From Kushneria indalinina DSM 14324 (lineage in GTDB: Bacteria; Pseudomonadota; Gammaproteobacteria; Pseudomonadales; Halomonadaceae), in assembly GCF_003385845.1 (NCBI RefSeq), contig NZ_QRDJ01000006.1, positions 1,357,888 to 1,421,887 of the forward strand: a stretch of 64,000 nucleotides of DNA, given 5' to 3'. Below the pieces are notes generated by a model. The model saw only the letters and a program-made list of their open reading frames with translations, did no database searches and was not told the origin of the DNA. Shown piece by piece: positions 11,194-19,780 of the stretch. Within the stretch, counting starts at the first letter, position 1, and each line of letters begins with the position of its first letter. A program made the position numbers and the translations under genes.

Positions 11194-11766
11194 TCAGATC
11201 AACGTAGTGAAGTGCTCAAGCCCTTCGGCAAAGCGGGTCTTGTGGCGCTCAAACAGGGACGAATCACGCTTGAAGGCGCGCAGCACGGCGTCCGACTGAA
11301 AATCCACCACCTCCGGTGCCTGCTCGAGCGAATCCACGCTGGAACGCGCGTTGAAACCGGTGCGCAGATCGCTATCGGCGTGGCGATACCAGCGCTCGAA
11401 ACCAAAGGTGGTGAAAAAGGCTTCAAGCCTTGGGTCCGAGGTCGTGACCCGCATCGCCGTCGACTCTCCGAGCCGGGTGACCAGTCGACGGCCATACCCT
11501 CTGCCCTGCTTTTTCTCGGGCGTGGCCAAAAGCCTGAGTGCCACCCCGCGCCCTTCCACGTCAAGCGTCAGCAGGGCCACCGAGCAGAGCCTTGCGCTGT
11601 CATCAAAAAGGGCCACGATACGCGCCGACTCCTGCTCCAGCAGTCGGCTCACGCCGGCAAACTCGACCAGGGGCGCAAGCCCCGCTTCCCGCCCGAATAC
11701 GCTGGCACAGAGCATGGCCAGACAAGCATCCCGATCCTGCGCGTCGGTGATATATGAAATCTTCAA
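11194..11766 (-). CDS. GNAT-family N-acetyltransferase
   Basis: 190 residues with the acetyl-CoA binding pattern of GNAT enzymes: the segment LRLLATPEKKQGRGYGRRLV (about residues 78-97) contains the Q/RxxGxG/A P-loop (QGRGYG), followed by a C-terminal strand and helix (DPRLEAFFTTFGFERWYRH) where these enzymes often place the catalytic Tyr. The C-terminal 50 residues have no obvious motif. The first codon in the frame is TTG (11766); the first in-frame ATG would delete 18 conserved-looking residues, so TTG is preferred with moderate certainty. The acceptor substrate is unknown. It is divergent from ugpB and convergent with the porin gene. Confidence 0.75.
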   Translation of the reverse strand: MKISYITDAQDRDACLAMLCASVFGREAGLAPLVEFAGVSRLLEQESARIVALFDDSARLCSVALLTLDVEGRGVALRLLATPEKKQGRGYGRRLVTRLGESTAMRVTTSDPRLEAFFTTFGFERWYRHADSDLRTGFNARSSVDSLEQAPEVVDFQSDAVLRAFKRDSSLFERHKTRFAEGLEHFTTLI

Positions 11767-11847
11767 AGCTGCGTCTGTCCGCCGTTCAAAAGGGTCATGA
11801 TGCCACGCGCCCCGCTTTTGTGGCTAACCCTTGTCGCGCCTGGCGCA

Positions 11848-11887
11848 CTGTCACACGTCTGACACATATCCGACACATGATTGCCAC
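11848..11887 (+). promoter_or_regulatory. Tandem PHO-box-like repeats upstream of ugpB
   Basis: Four 7-base units spaced exactly 11 bases apart: CTGTCAC (11848), CTGACAC (11859), CCGACAC (11870) and TTGCCAC (11881), each followed by a 4-base A/T-leaning spacer except the last. This is the known geometry of PhoB binding sites (consensus CTGTCAT with 4-base spacers). A CATATT sequence at 11901 could be the -10 box. PhoB control of ugp is established in E. coli. Activation under phosphate starvation is inferred here. Confidence 0.75.
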
Positions 11888-11947
11888 GCCGGCCTCTCAG
11901 CATATTGATGCAGCAGAGATTTCCATAAAGACAACGCGGAGCACAAC

Positions 11948-13279
11948 ATGGTCAAGGGTTTCAGGGGCATCGCTTCAATGGCAGCACTGTCCACGCTGGC
12001 GCTGGGCGCCATGCCGGCCAGCGCCGCCACCGATATCGTCTGGTGGCATGCCATGGAGGGCGGACTGGGTGACAAGATCGACGAGATCGCCGAAGGCTTT
12101 AATCAGTCGCAGTCCGACTACGTGGTCAAGCCGGTCTACAAGGGCACCTACAGCGAGAACATGACCTCAACCATTGCCGCTTTCCGCGCCGGTAATGCCC
12201 CGGCCATTACCCAGGTCTATGAAGTCGGCACGGCCACCATGATGAACGCCCGCGGCGCCATCTATCCGGTGCATGAGCTCATGGCCGACACCGGCCAGCC
12301 TTTCGACCCTGACGGCTATCTGCCGGCCGTCACCGGCTATTACAGCACCACGGATGGCGACATGCTGTCGTTGCCCTTCAACTCTTCAACGCCTGTGGTC
12401 TATTACAACCGCGATCTTTTCGAAAAGGCCGGGCTTGATCCCGATGCCCCGCCGACCACCTGGGAAGACATTGCCGAGGCGAGCCGTAACATCACGGACA
12501 GCGGTGCCGCCAGCTGCGGCTTTACGACCACCTGGCCCAGCTGGATTCAGCTCGAAAACTTCGCCGCGCGCCATGACATTCCCTTTGCCAGCGAGCAAAA
12601 CGGTTTTGGCGGACCTGCAGCGCGAATGACGTTCAACGAAAGCGACGCCGTCGTCGCCCACGTGCAGGATCTGATCGACTGGCAGCAAAGCGGCGTATTT
12701 GCCTATGGCGGTCGCGAGGATCAGGCCTCACCGCGCTTTTTCTCCGGCGGCTGCGCCATGCTGATGGCCTCCTCGGCAAGCTATGCCAGTGTGCGCGACA
12801 ACACCGAAAACTTTGAATTCGGTGTGGCCCCCCTGCCCTGGGATCCCGAAGTGATCGATCAACCAAAAAACTCGATTATCGGCGGCGCCTCGCTGTGGGT
12901 GCTCCAGGGGCAGAGTGATGCGGTCTACCAGGGCGTTGCCAGGTTCTTCAACTACCTCTCTTCACCGGAAGTGCAGGCCGACTGGCATCAGTTCACGGGC
13001 TATCTGCCCATTACCGACAAGGCCTATGCCCTGACCCGGGAGCAGCACTTCTATGAGGAAAACCCCGGCACCGAAATTGCCCTCAAGCAGATGACCAGCG
13101 GTGAGCCGAGCGACAACTCGCGCGGGCTGCGTCTGGGTAACATGCCCCAGATTCGTGATGTTATCGAAGAGGAACTCGAACGGGCCCTCAACGGCGACAA
13201 GAGCGCTGAGCAGGCGCTGGACGACGCAGCCGAACGAAGCAACGAGCTGCTCGAGCAGTTCGAGCGCAGCGTGCGCTGA
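11948..13279 (+). CDS. ugpB: Glycerol-3-phosphate ABC transporter, periplasmic binding protein
   Basis: 443 residues; the signal peptide ends at ALGAMPASAA (about residue 26). The mature start TDIVWWHAMEGGLGDKIDEIAEGFNQSQ, the segment YKGTYSENMTSTIAAFRAGNAPAI and SLPFNSSTPVVYYNRDLFEKAGLDP are characteristic of UgpB and distinguish it from maltose or other sugar binders. It captures sn-glycerol-3-phosphate and glycerophosphodiesters in the periplasm. GGAG seven bases before the ATG is the ribosome site. It is the first gene of ugpBAECQ, downstream of the PHO-like repeats. The last 30 residues form an E/L-rich helix. Confidence 0.93.
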   Translation: MVKGFRGIASMAALSTLALGAMPASAATDIVWWHAMEGGLGDKIDEIAEGFNQSQSDYVVKPVYKGTYSENMTSTIAAFRAGNAPAITQVYEVGTATMMNARGAIYPVHELMADTGQPFDPDGYLPAVTGYYSTTDGDMLSLPFNSSTPVVYYNRDLFEKAGLDPDAPPTTWEDIAEASRNITDSGAASCGFTTTWPSWIQLENFAARHDIPFASEQNGFGGPAARMTFNESDAVVAHVQDLIDWQQSGVFAYGGREDQASPRFFSGGCAMLMASSASYASVRDNTENFEFGVAPLPWDPEVIDQPKNSIIGGASLWVLQGQSDAVYQGVARFFNYLSSPEVQADWHQFTGYLPITDKAYALTREQHFYEENPGTEIALKQMTSGEPSDNSRGLRLGNMPQIRDVIEEELERALNGDKSAEQALDDAAERSNELLEQFERSVR

Positions 13280-13354
13280 CGCCTTGCCCCGGCGGCGCTG
13301 ACGTCGGGGCAAGCCTGCCTGTTTTCTGTGTCTTTCGGATATTCCTGCCAGCCC

Positions 13355-14233
13355 ATGTCCACCTTTCAACGTCACCGCCTCACGCCATGGATGCTCATGG
13401 CACCCCAGCTCATCATCGTGCTGGTGTTCTTTTTCTGGCCGGCCATCACGGCCCTGCGACAATCCCTGTATGTGCAGGATGCCTTCGGCCTGGGCGAAAC
13501 CTTCGCCGGCCTGGCCAACTTCACACGGGTGCTGGCCTCACGGAGCTACCACGAAGCGCTGGTCAATACGGCCATCTTCAGCGTCAGCGTGGCGCTGGGG
13601 GCGATGGCCATTGCGCTGTTGCTGGCCACCATGGCCGATCGGGTGCTGCGCGCCAGCCGCGCCTACCGCACGCTTCTGATCTGGCCCTACGCCGTGGCGC
13701 CCGCCGCGGCCGGCGTGCTGTGGATGTTCATGCTTGACCCCACGCTGGGAGTGCTGACCCGGGCGATGACGGTGCTGGGCATTGACTGGGATTTCCGGCT
13801 CAACGGTGGTCAGGCCATGGCGCTGGTAATCGTTGCCGCCATCTGGCAGCAGATGAGCTACAACTTCGTGTTCTTTCTGGCCGGCCTTCAGGGCATTCCG
13901 GCCAGCCTGCTGGAGGCCGCTGCCATCGATGGCGCCGGACCCTGGCGGCGCTTCTGGACCATCACCTTTCCACTGCTCTCGCCTACCACTTTCTTTTTGC
14001 TGGTCATGAACACCATCTACGCCTTTTTCGAGACCTTCGGCACCATCGATACAACCACCAGCGGCGGGCCGGGCGGTGCCACCCGCACCCTGGTCTACAA
14101 GCTCTATCAGGACGGCATTGTGGGGCTGGATCTGGGCGGCTCGGCGGCGCAGTCGGTGCTGTTGATGCTGATGGTCGGTCTGTTGACCCTGGTACAGTTT
14201 CGCTATGTCGAACGCCGCGTGCAGTACCACTGA
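13355..14233 (+). CDS. ugpA: Glycerol-3-phosphate ABC transporter permease UgpA
   Basis: 292-residue inner-membrane permease with six predicted helices; the first is LMAPQLIIVLVFFFWPAITAL. The EAA loop that contacts the ATPase is visible as LLEAAAIDGAGPWRRFWTITFPLLSP (about residues 188-213). The ATG at 13355 gives MSTFQRHRLTPWMLMAPQ, aligning with E. coli UgpA. A GTG at 13328 would add nine residues, and neither start has a strong ribosome site. It lies 75 bases after ugpB and pairs with ugpE to form the channel. Confidence 0.9.
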   Translation: MSTFQRHRLTPWMLMAPQLIIVLVFFFWPAITALRQSLYVQDAFGLGETFAGLANFTRVLASRSYHEALVNTAIFSVSVALGAMAIALLLATMADRVLRASRAYRTLLIWPYAVAPAAAGVLWMFMLDPTLGVLTRAMTVLGIDWDFRLNGGQAMALVIVAAIWQQMSYNFVFFLAGLQGIPASLLEAAAIDGAGPWRRFWTITFPLLSPTTFFLLVMNTIYAFFETFGTIDTTTSGGPGGATRTLVYKLYQDGIVGLDLGGSAAQSVLLMLMVGLLTLVQFRYVERRVQYH

Positions 14234-14274
14234 CGTTCCTTCAACCGCATTGAACCCTGTCAGGAAACCTTGTC

Positions 14275-15120
14275 ATGCGCTATCACCGCCCGGGCCTTGA
14301 TGTACTGGCCCACACCCTGCTGATCATCGGGGCGCTGATCTTCATGCTGCCCGTCATTCTGGCCGTACTGGCCTCGACCCAGACGCCCGGGGCGCTGTTT
14401 TCCGGAACGCTGCCGCTGTCGTTCGGCACCAGCGGGCTGGATCACTACCTGACGCTGTTAAGCGAACCGGTCCGCGGCATTGGCGTGCCTGCCTGGCGAC
14501 TGATGCTCAACTCGCTTTTGATGGCGCTGGGCATCGCCATCGGCAAGCTGGTCTTTGCGATTCTGGCGGCCTATGCGCTGGTCTTTTTTCGCTTTCCGTT
14601 TCGCCGCTGCTGCTTCTGGCTGATCTTTGTCACGCTCATGCTGCCCATCGAGGTGCGCATCGTGCCGACCTACGGCGTGGTCGCCGACCTTGGTCTGATC
14701 GACAGCTATCCGGGGCTGATCCTGCCATTGATCGCCAGCGCCACGGCAACCTTCCTCTTTCGCCAGTTCTTTCTGACATTGCCTCCCGAACTGATGGAGG
14801 CTGCCCGGGTAGACGGCGCCGGGCCGTGGCGGTTTTTTATCGACATTTTGCTGCCGTTGTCCAAAACCAATATCGCAGCGCTGTTCGTCATCATGTTCAT
14901 CTACGGCTGGAACCAATACCTGTGGCCGCTGGTGGCCATGAGCAGCGCCGATAACGCAACGCTTGTGATGAGCCTCAAGCGACTGACCCTTTCCACCGAT
15001 GGCACCCCACCCTGGCATCTGGCCACCGCCATGACCGTGCTGGCCCTGCTGCCACCGGTGGTCGTGATCATCATCATGCAACGCTGGTTCATCAAGGGCC
15101 TGGTGGATACGGAGAAATAA
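14275..15120 (+). CDS. ugpE: Glycerol-3-phosphate ABC transporter permease UgpE
   Basis: 281 residues, six membrane helices, second permease of the importer. The first helix is LDVLAHTLLIIGALIFMLPVILAVLAS, and the EAA loop reads LMEAARVDGAGPWRFFIDILLPLSK. The sequence MLPIEVRIVPTYGVVADLGLIDSY is typical of UgpE/MalG-type permeases. An AGGAAA ribosome site precedes the ATG. The stop codon is one base from the ugpC start, so the two are translationally coupled. Confidence 0.92.
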   Translation: MRYHRPGLDVLAHTLLIIGALIFMLPVILAVLASTQTPGALFSGTLPLSFGTSGLDHYLTLLSEPVRGIGVPAWRLMLNSLLMALGIAIGKLVFAILAAYALVFFRFPFRRCCFWLIFVTLMLPIEVRIVPTYGVVADLGLIDSYPGLILPLIASATATFLFRQFFLTLPPELMEAARVDGAGPWRFFIDILLPLSKTNIAALFVIMFIYGWNQYLWPLVAMSSADNATLVMSLKRLTLSTDGTPPWHLATAMTVLALLPPVVVIIIMQRWFIKGLVDTEK

Positions 15121-15121
15121 C

Positions 15122-16216
15122 ATGGCAGAACTGGAACTCAGACGCCTTCGAAAGCGCTATGCGGGCGGCGCGGACGTATTGCATGACATTGAACTGAGCG
15201 TCCATGACGGCGAGATGATCGTGGTCGTGGGCCCGTCGGGCTGTGGCAAGTCAACGCTTTTGCGCATGGTGGCAGGGCTTGAAACGATCAGCGGCGGTGA
15301 GCTTTTGATCGACGGGACGTGCGTCAACGGCCAGGAGCCGGCCGAGCGTGACATTGCCATGGTGTTTCAAAACTATGCGCTCTACCCGCACATGAGCGTG
15401 TTCGACAACCTGGCCTATAGCCTTAAAAATCGCGGCACCCCAAAGGCCGAGATCGCCCGGCGCGTTGAGGAGACCGCACGGCTTCTGGACATCGCCACGC
15501 TTGTGGATCGAAAACCCCGCCAGCTCTCCGGCGGGCAGCGCCAGCGCGTGGCCATGGGTCGCGCCGTGATTCGAGAGCCGCGCGTGTTCCTGTTTGACGA
15601 GCCGTTGTCCAACCTGGACGCCAGCCTGCGCGTGCAGATGCGTCAGGAGATTCGCGCCCTGCAGCAGCGCCTGGGTATCACCTCACTCTACGTGACCCAT
15701 GATCAGACCGAGGCCATGACCATGGCCGACCGGCTGGTGGTTATGAATGCCGGACGCATCGAACAGATCGGCACGCCCATGGCACTGTTTCGAAAGCCTG
15801 CGACCCGGTTTGTCGCCGGCTTTATCGGTTCACCGGCCATGAACTTTCTGACCTTTGCCACCGATGATCTGCCCGACTGGCTGACCAGGGTGCCGGCAGA
15901 CACTACGGAGCCGCTCAGGGGCGAGCTGAGTGTGGGCATCCGACCCGAGCACATCATGCTGACGCCCTCGGACGCAGGGCATATCGAGGCTCGTATCGAG
16001 CTGGTAGAGCCGCTGGGCTCGGAGAGTCTGGTTCATGTACGCCCGGCCGATCACGAGGCGCGACTGGTGGTGCGACACGCCGGTACAGAACTGCCCACGG
16101 CGGGTCAGATGACTGGCCTGAACGTCCAGGGACCGTTTCATCTGTTCGATCACCATGGACAACGACTGACGACCCGGCCCAGACTTGCCGACACTACCTG
16201 TCCCATGGAGTCCTGA
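15122..16216 (+). CDS. ugpC: Glycerol-3-phosphate ABC transporter ATPase UgpC
   Basis: 364-residue ATPase that powers the UgpAE channel from the cytoplasmic side. Walker A GPSGCGKS (residues 37-44), signature LSGGQRQR, Walker B VFLFDEPLSNLD and the switch His in YVTHDQTEAMTMADR are intact. After residue about 235 comes the OB-like regulatory domain of the MalK/UgpC subfamily (AGFIGSPAMNFL, VGIRPEHI). Its C-terminal stop overlaps an out-of-frame ATG just ahead of ugpQ. MalK-type sugar ATPases are similar, so the assignment rests on the operon. Confidence 0.92.
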   Translation: MAELELRRLRKRYAGGADVLHDIELSVHDGEMIVVVGPSGCGKSTLLRMVAGLETISGGELLIDGTCVNGQEPAERDIAMVFQNYALYPHMSVFDNLAYSLKNRGTPKAEIARRVEETARLLDIATLVDRKPRQLSGGQRQRVAMGRAVIREPRVFLFDEPLSNLDASLRVQMRQEIRALQQRLGITSLYVTHDQTEAMTMADRLVVMNAGRIEQIGTPMALFRKPATRFVAGFIGSPAMNFLTFATDDLPDWLTRVPADTTEPLRGELSVGIRPEHIMLTPSDAGHIEARIELVEPLGSESLVHVRPADHEARLVVRHAGTELPTAGQMTGLNVQGPFHLFDHHGQRLTTRPRLADTTCPMES

Positions 16217-16219
16217 TGC

Positions 16220-16984
16220 ATGCAACTACCACGCTATATCGCCCACCGTGGCCTCTCGAAACACGCCCCTGAAAACACGCTGGCCGCCATTCAGGCCGCC
16301 GCTGATGCCGGCTGTGAGTGGGTCGAGCTCGACGTCCAGTGTCTGGGCGACGGTACGGCGGTGATCTGGCATGACGAAAGCGTTGATCGCTGCAGTGATG
16401 GCCAGGGGACGCTGATTGACATGACGCGCGATCAGATTCGCCACCTGGATGTCGGCAGCTGGTTCTCTCCTGACTTTCGTGGCGAGCGTATGGCGCTGCT
16501 CGATGAAGCGCTCTCATTGATCAGCGCGCTGGAGCTGGGTGTGAATCTGGAGCTCAAGATCAACCCCGGCCACGACCCGGTCGAGCTTGCCAACACCGCG
16601 GTCCACCGCGCCCGCCAGGTCCTGCCGCTTGATCGTCTGCTGGTATCGAGTTTTGACATGAACGCGCTTGAAAGCGCCCGGGCACAGGATGAAAAGCTGG
16701 CGCTGGGGCTTTTGTATGAGGCCATCCCGCGGCGCTGGGCCAGTGACGCCCAGCGGCTTCGCCCTGTCAGCGTCCACGCCGACTGGACACAGCTTGATCA
16801 GGAGCGGCTTATCGAGATTCAAAGCGCCGAGCTTGCTCTGCTCTGCTATACGGTCAACGACCCCGAGCGCTTCGCCTCCTGGTGGGACCACGGCGTCAGT
16901 GGCGTCATCACCGATGACCCTGCCCTGTTTGATTCGCGCTATCAGCGTCGAACGCGCGGCGACGGCAGCCGCAAGCCGCGCTAA
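16220..16984 (+). CDS. ugpQ: Cytoplasmic glycerophosphodiester phosphodiesterase
   Basis: 254-residue GDPD-family TIM barrel that splits imported glycerophosphodiesters into glycerol-3-phosphate and an alcohol. Catalytic elements are present: YIAHRGLSKHAPENTLAA (His and Glu, about residues 6-23), WVELDVQCLGDGTAVIWHDESVDRC (Glu, Asp and the second His) and NLELKINPG (Glu, Lys). There is no signal peptide, which matches cytoplasmic UgpQ rather than periplasmic GlpQ. It begins three bases after the ugpC stop, as the last gene of the operon. Confidence 0.93.
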   Translation: MQLPRYIAHRGLSKHAPENTLAAIQAAADAGCEWVELDVQCLGDGTAVIWHDESVDRCSDGQGTLIDMTRDQIRHLDVGSWFSPDFRGERMALLDEALSLISALELGVNLELKINPGHDPVELANTAVHRARQVLPLDRLLVSSFDMNALESARAQDEKLALGLLYEAIPRRWASDAQRLRPVSVHADWTQLDQERLIEIQSAELALLCYTVNDPERFASWWDHGVSGVITDDPALFDSRYQRRTRGDGSRKPR

Positions 16985-17031
16985 AGGCTCTGGAGCGTCT
17001 GAAGTTCAACAGGTGAAAAAGCCCCGAAACG

Positions 17032-17060
17032 AACACTGCCAGCGCGTGGCTGGCAGTGTT
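17032..17060 (-). terminator. Probable terminator of the trp operon
   Basis: A 12-bp stem (AACACTGCCAGC at 17032-17043, GCTGGCAGTGTT at 17049-17060, loop GCGTG) lies between convergent ugpQ and trpC. No U-run follows directly on either strand; on the minus strand CTTTTT follows about 10 bases later. It may serve both sides weakly. Confidence 0.5.
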
Positions 17061-17081
17061 GATCGTGCTTGCGGGGTCGGC

Positions 17082-17882
17082 TCAGGTAAAAAAGAGCTGG
17101 CGCAGGGCGTCGCCCGGGTCCGCTTCCCGCATGAAATGCTCGCCCACCAGAAAGGCGTTGACGTTGCCGCGACGCATGCGCGCCACATCCTCGCGAGTGG
17201 CAATGCCTGATTCGGTGACCACGCGCACGCCTTCCGGCACCTTCTCGAGCAGTTCAAACGTGGTGTCCAGCCGGGTCTCGAAGGTATGCAGATCCCGGTT
17301 GTTGATGCCCACCAGCGCCAGATCCAGCTTTAGCGCCCGCTCGAGCTCTGCCATGTTGTGTACTTCGACCAGCACGTCCATGCCCAGCTCGATGGCCAGC
17401 GAATTGAGCGTTTTCATCTGGCGATCATCGAGTGCGGCCACGATCAGCAGGATCGCATCGGCCCCCATGCTGCGCGCCTCATAGACCTGATAGGGCGCGA
17501 CGATAAAGTCCTTGCGCAGCACCGGCAGCTGACAGGCGCCGCGGGCGGCGATCAGAAAACGCTCGCTGCCCTGGAAGTAGTCGGCATCCGTCAACACGGA
17601 CAGGCAGGCGGCACCGCCGGCTTCATAGCGCTGGGCGATGGCGACCGGATCAAAGTCGGCGCGAATGATGCCCTTTGAAGGCGAGGCCTTCTTGATCTCG
17701 GCAATCACGGCCGGGTCGCCGTTGGTCAAACGCTGATTCAGCGCGGCGGCAAACCCGCGGGTGGCCGGCGCCTGCTCGGCGCGCGCACGCAGCGTGTTTT
17801 CGCTGATGCTGGCCGAGCGCTCGGCAATCTCTTCATGCTTGCGGGCCATGATACGGGTCAGAATGGTAGGCAGCGTACTCAT
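17082..17882 (-). CDS. trpC: Indole-3-glycerol-phosphate synthase
   Basis: Closes the indole ring of CdRP in tryptophan synthesis. The 266-residue product starts at the ATG at 17882 ([19 protein letters not shown]), preceded by CAGGGAA; a longer frame to 17924 adds an unlikely N-terminus. Family motifs: [19 protein letters not shown] (catalytic Lys), [27 protein letters not shown] (Lys and Asp), [25 protein letters not shown] and VVTESGI. It is monofunctional, without a TrpF domain, as in pseudomonads. Last gene of the trpEGDC run. Confidence 0.95.
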   Translation of the reverse strand: MSTLPTILTRIMARKHEEIAERSASISENTLRARAEQAPATRGFAAALNQRLTNGDPAVIAEIKKASPSKGIIRADFDPVAIAQRYEAGGAACLSVLTDADYFQGSERFLIAARGACQLPVLRKDFIVAPYQVYEARSMGADAILLIVAALDDRQMKTLNSLAIELGMDVLVEVHNMAELERALKLDLALVGINNRDLHTFETRLDTTFELLEKVPEGVRVVTESGIATREDVARMRRGNVNAFLVGEHFMREADPGDALRQLFFT

Positions 17883-17946
17883 GCGGTGTTCCCTGAAAAT
17901 CGCCGGGGCGTGCGCGTGCGTCACACCCCGGCGCTATTGTAGTGAG

Positions 17947-18975
17947 TCAGTCGCCGGCCTCGGCCAGTCGGGCAGAGAACTCTGCCAGCGCGTCCAGTTT
18001 TGCAAGCCCCTGCCCCTTTTCGAGGGCGTCACGCACGGTCTGCACGCCCTCCCTGATGGAGCCGGCCACATCGGCCACATAGAGCGCGGCACCTGCGTTG
18101 TAGGCCACCATGTCGGCGGCCACACCCTCCCCGCGCAGGGCCGCCTTGACCAGTACCAGGCTCTCATCCGTGCTGTCGGCGCGGATCGCTTCCAGCGGCT
18201 GGCGCTCAAGACCGACATCCTCGGGAGTGATCACATATTCGTGAATCTCGCCGTGATGCAGCTCGGCCACCCGGGTGGCCGAGGCGATAGAGAGCTCATC
18301 AAGGCCATCCTCGGCGTGCACGACCAGCACATGCTGGCTGCCCAGGCGTCGCAATACCGTCGCCATGGGCACGAGCAGATCAGGGCTGTAGACCCCGATA
18401 ACCTGGCGCGTGGCCCCGGTCGGGTTGGTCAGCGGCCCGAGGATATTGAACATGGTGCGCACGCCGAGCGCCTGGCGCACCGCCACGGCGTGGCGCATGG
18501 CCGTGTGGTGGTTGGGGGCGAACATGAACCCCACCCCGACCTCCTCGATGCAGCGGGCGATCTGCTCGGAGGAGAGTTCCAGTGACACGCCGGCACGCGA
18601 CAGCAGATCGGCACTGCCGGAGCTGCTGGAAACGCCCCGGCCGCCGTGTTTGGCCACACGGGCACCGCAGGCCGCCGCGGCAAAGCTGGCCGCGGTCGAG
18701 ACATTGAACAGCCCCGCGCCATCGCCACCGGTGCCCACGATATCGACCACATGGTCGGCATCGACCTGCACCGGATACATCAGCTCACGCATGACCATGA
18801 CGGCGGCCGTAATCTCGTCGACGGCCTCGCCCTTCATCGCGAGACCGACCAGAAAGCCGCCCATCTGCACCGGGTCGGCTTCACCGCGCATGATGGTCGA
18901 CATGACCGTTCGCATCTCGTCTAGACCAAGATCCTCACGGCGGGTAACGCGCGAAATGGCTTCCTTGAGCTCCAC
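17947..18975 (-). CDS. trpD: Anthranilate phosphoribosyltransferase
   Basis: 342 residues; transfers phosphoribose from PRPP to anthranilate. The N-terminus MELKEAISRVTRREDLGLDEM is the family's helical domain. The PRPP/anthranilate loop is seen as VDIVGTGGDGAGLFNVSTAA (about residues 77-96) and KHGGRGVSSSSGSADLL (about 107-123), with FMFAPNHHTAMRH and FNILGPLTNP following. It is not fused to the glutaminase, unlike in E. coli. It lies 83 bases after trpG and 64 bases before trpC. Confidence 0.95.
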   Translation of the reverse strand: MELKEAISRVTRREDLGLDEMRTVMSTIMRGEADPVQMGGFLVGLAMKGEAVDEITAAVMVMRELMYPVQVDADHVVDIVGTGGDGAGLFNVSTAASFAAAACGARVAKHGGRGVSSSSGSADLLSRAGVSLELSSEQIARCIEEVGVGFMFAPNHHTAMRHAVAVRQALGVRTMFNILGPLTNPTGATRQVIGVYSPDLLVPMATVLRRLGSQHVLVVHAEDGLDELSIASATRVAELHHGEIHEYVITPEDVGLERQPLEAIRADSTDESLVLVKAALRGEGVAADMVAYNAGAALYVADVAGSIREGVQTVRDALEKGQGLAKLDALAEFSARLAEAGD

Positions 18976-19058
18976 GAGTCTCTCTCCATGCCACAGGCAG
19001 CAGGCGCCACCCGAAAGGTTTTTTGATCATCGCATCAGGGTGAAGATGCGCCGGAACC

Positions 19059-19679
19059 TCAGGCTTCGGCCGTGGCCATGCGTGAGGGATTTGATGGCTG
19101 ACGCTTGAGGAAGTTGGCCAGAAGCTCATGGCCCTGACGCGACAGGATCGACTCCGGATGAAAGAGCACGCCTTCCATGTCCAGCGTCCGATGGCGAATG
19201 CCCATCACAAGACCCGGGGTCACATCATCGCTCACGGTCGTGGACGTAATCTCAAAGCAGTCGGGCAGCGTCTCGCGCTCGAGAATCAGCGAATGATACC
19301 GCGTCACTTCCAGCGGATTTTCAAGACCTTCAAAGGCCCCTTTCCCGTCATGATCGATCATCGACGTCTTGCCGTGCATGACCATGGGGGCCCGGACCAC
19401 CTTGCCGCCATAGGCCTGACCGATGGCCTGAAAGCCCAGACAGATGCCAAAGATCGGCACCCGGCCGGCAAAGTGGCGGATCAGATCCAGCGAAATGCCG
19501 GCTTCACTGGGACTGCAGGGCCCCGGTGAAATCATCAGATGGGTAAAGTCACGCTGCTCGATCTCCTCGATCGTCAGCGTGTCGTTGCGGATCGTCTCGA
19601 CCTCGGCCCCCAGCTCGCCCAGATACTGGACGATGTTGAAGGTAAAGCTGTCGTAGTTGTCGATCATCAGAATTTTCAT
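19059..19679 (-). CDS. trpG: Anthranilate synthase component II (glutamine amidotransferase)
   Basis: Supplies ammonia from glutamine to TrpE. The start at 19679 gives [20 protein letters not shown] with a very strong GGGAGGGA site; the frame is open much further upstream but that part is non-coding. The class I glutaminase triad is complete: Cys80 in [12 protein letters not shown], and the His and Glu in [10 protein letters not shown]. The oxyanion segment [11 protein letters not shown] is at about 51-61. 206 residues, a stand-alone subunit. It could also serve p-aminobenzoate synthase, as amphibolic TrpG/PabA proteins do. Confidence 0.94.
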   Translation of the reverse strand: MKILMIDNYDSFTFNIVQYLGELGAEVETIRNDTLTIEEIEQRDFTHLMISPGPCSPSEAGISLDLIRHFAGRVPIFGICLGFQAIGQAYGGKVVRAPMVMHGKTSMIDHDGKGAFEGLENPLEVTRYHSLILERETLPDCFEITSTTVSDDVTPGLVMGIRHRTLDMEGVLFHPESILSRQGHELLANFLKRQPSNPSRMATAEA

Positions 19680-19780
19680 GGCTTTCCCTCCCCACGATGG
19701 CCGGGCGGTCGGTACATCGACACAAAATGGCCCGGCTGGTATTCGGTGTTGGCGCGTTGATTCAGAAACGGAATCCGGCG

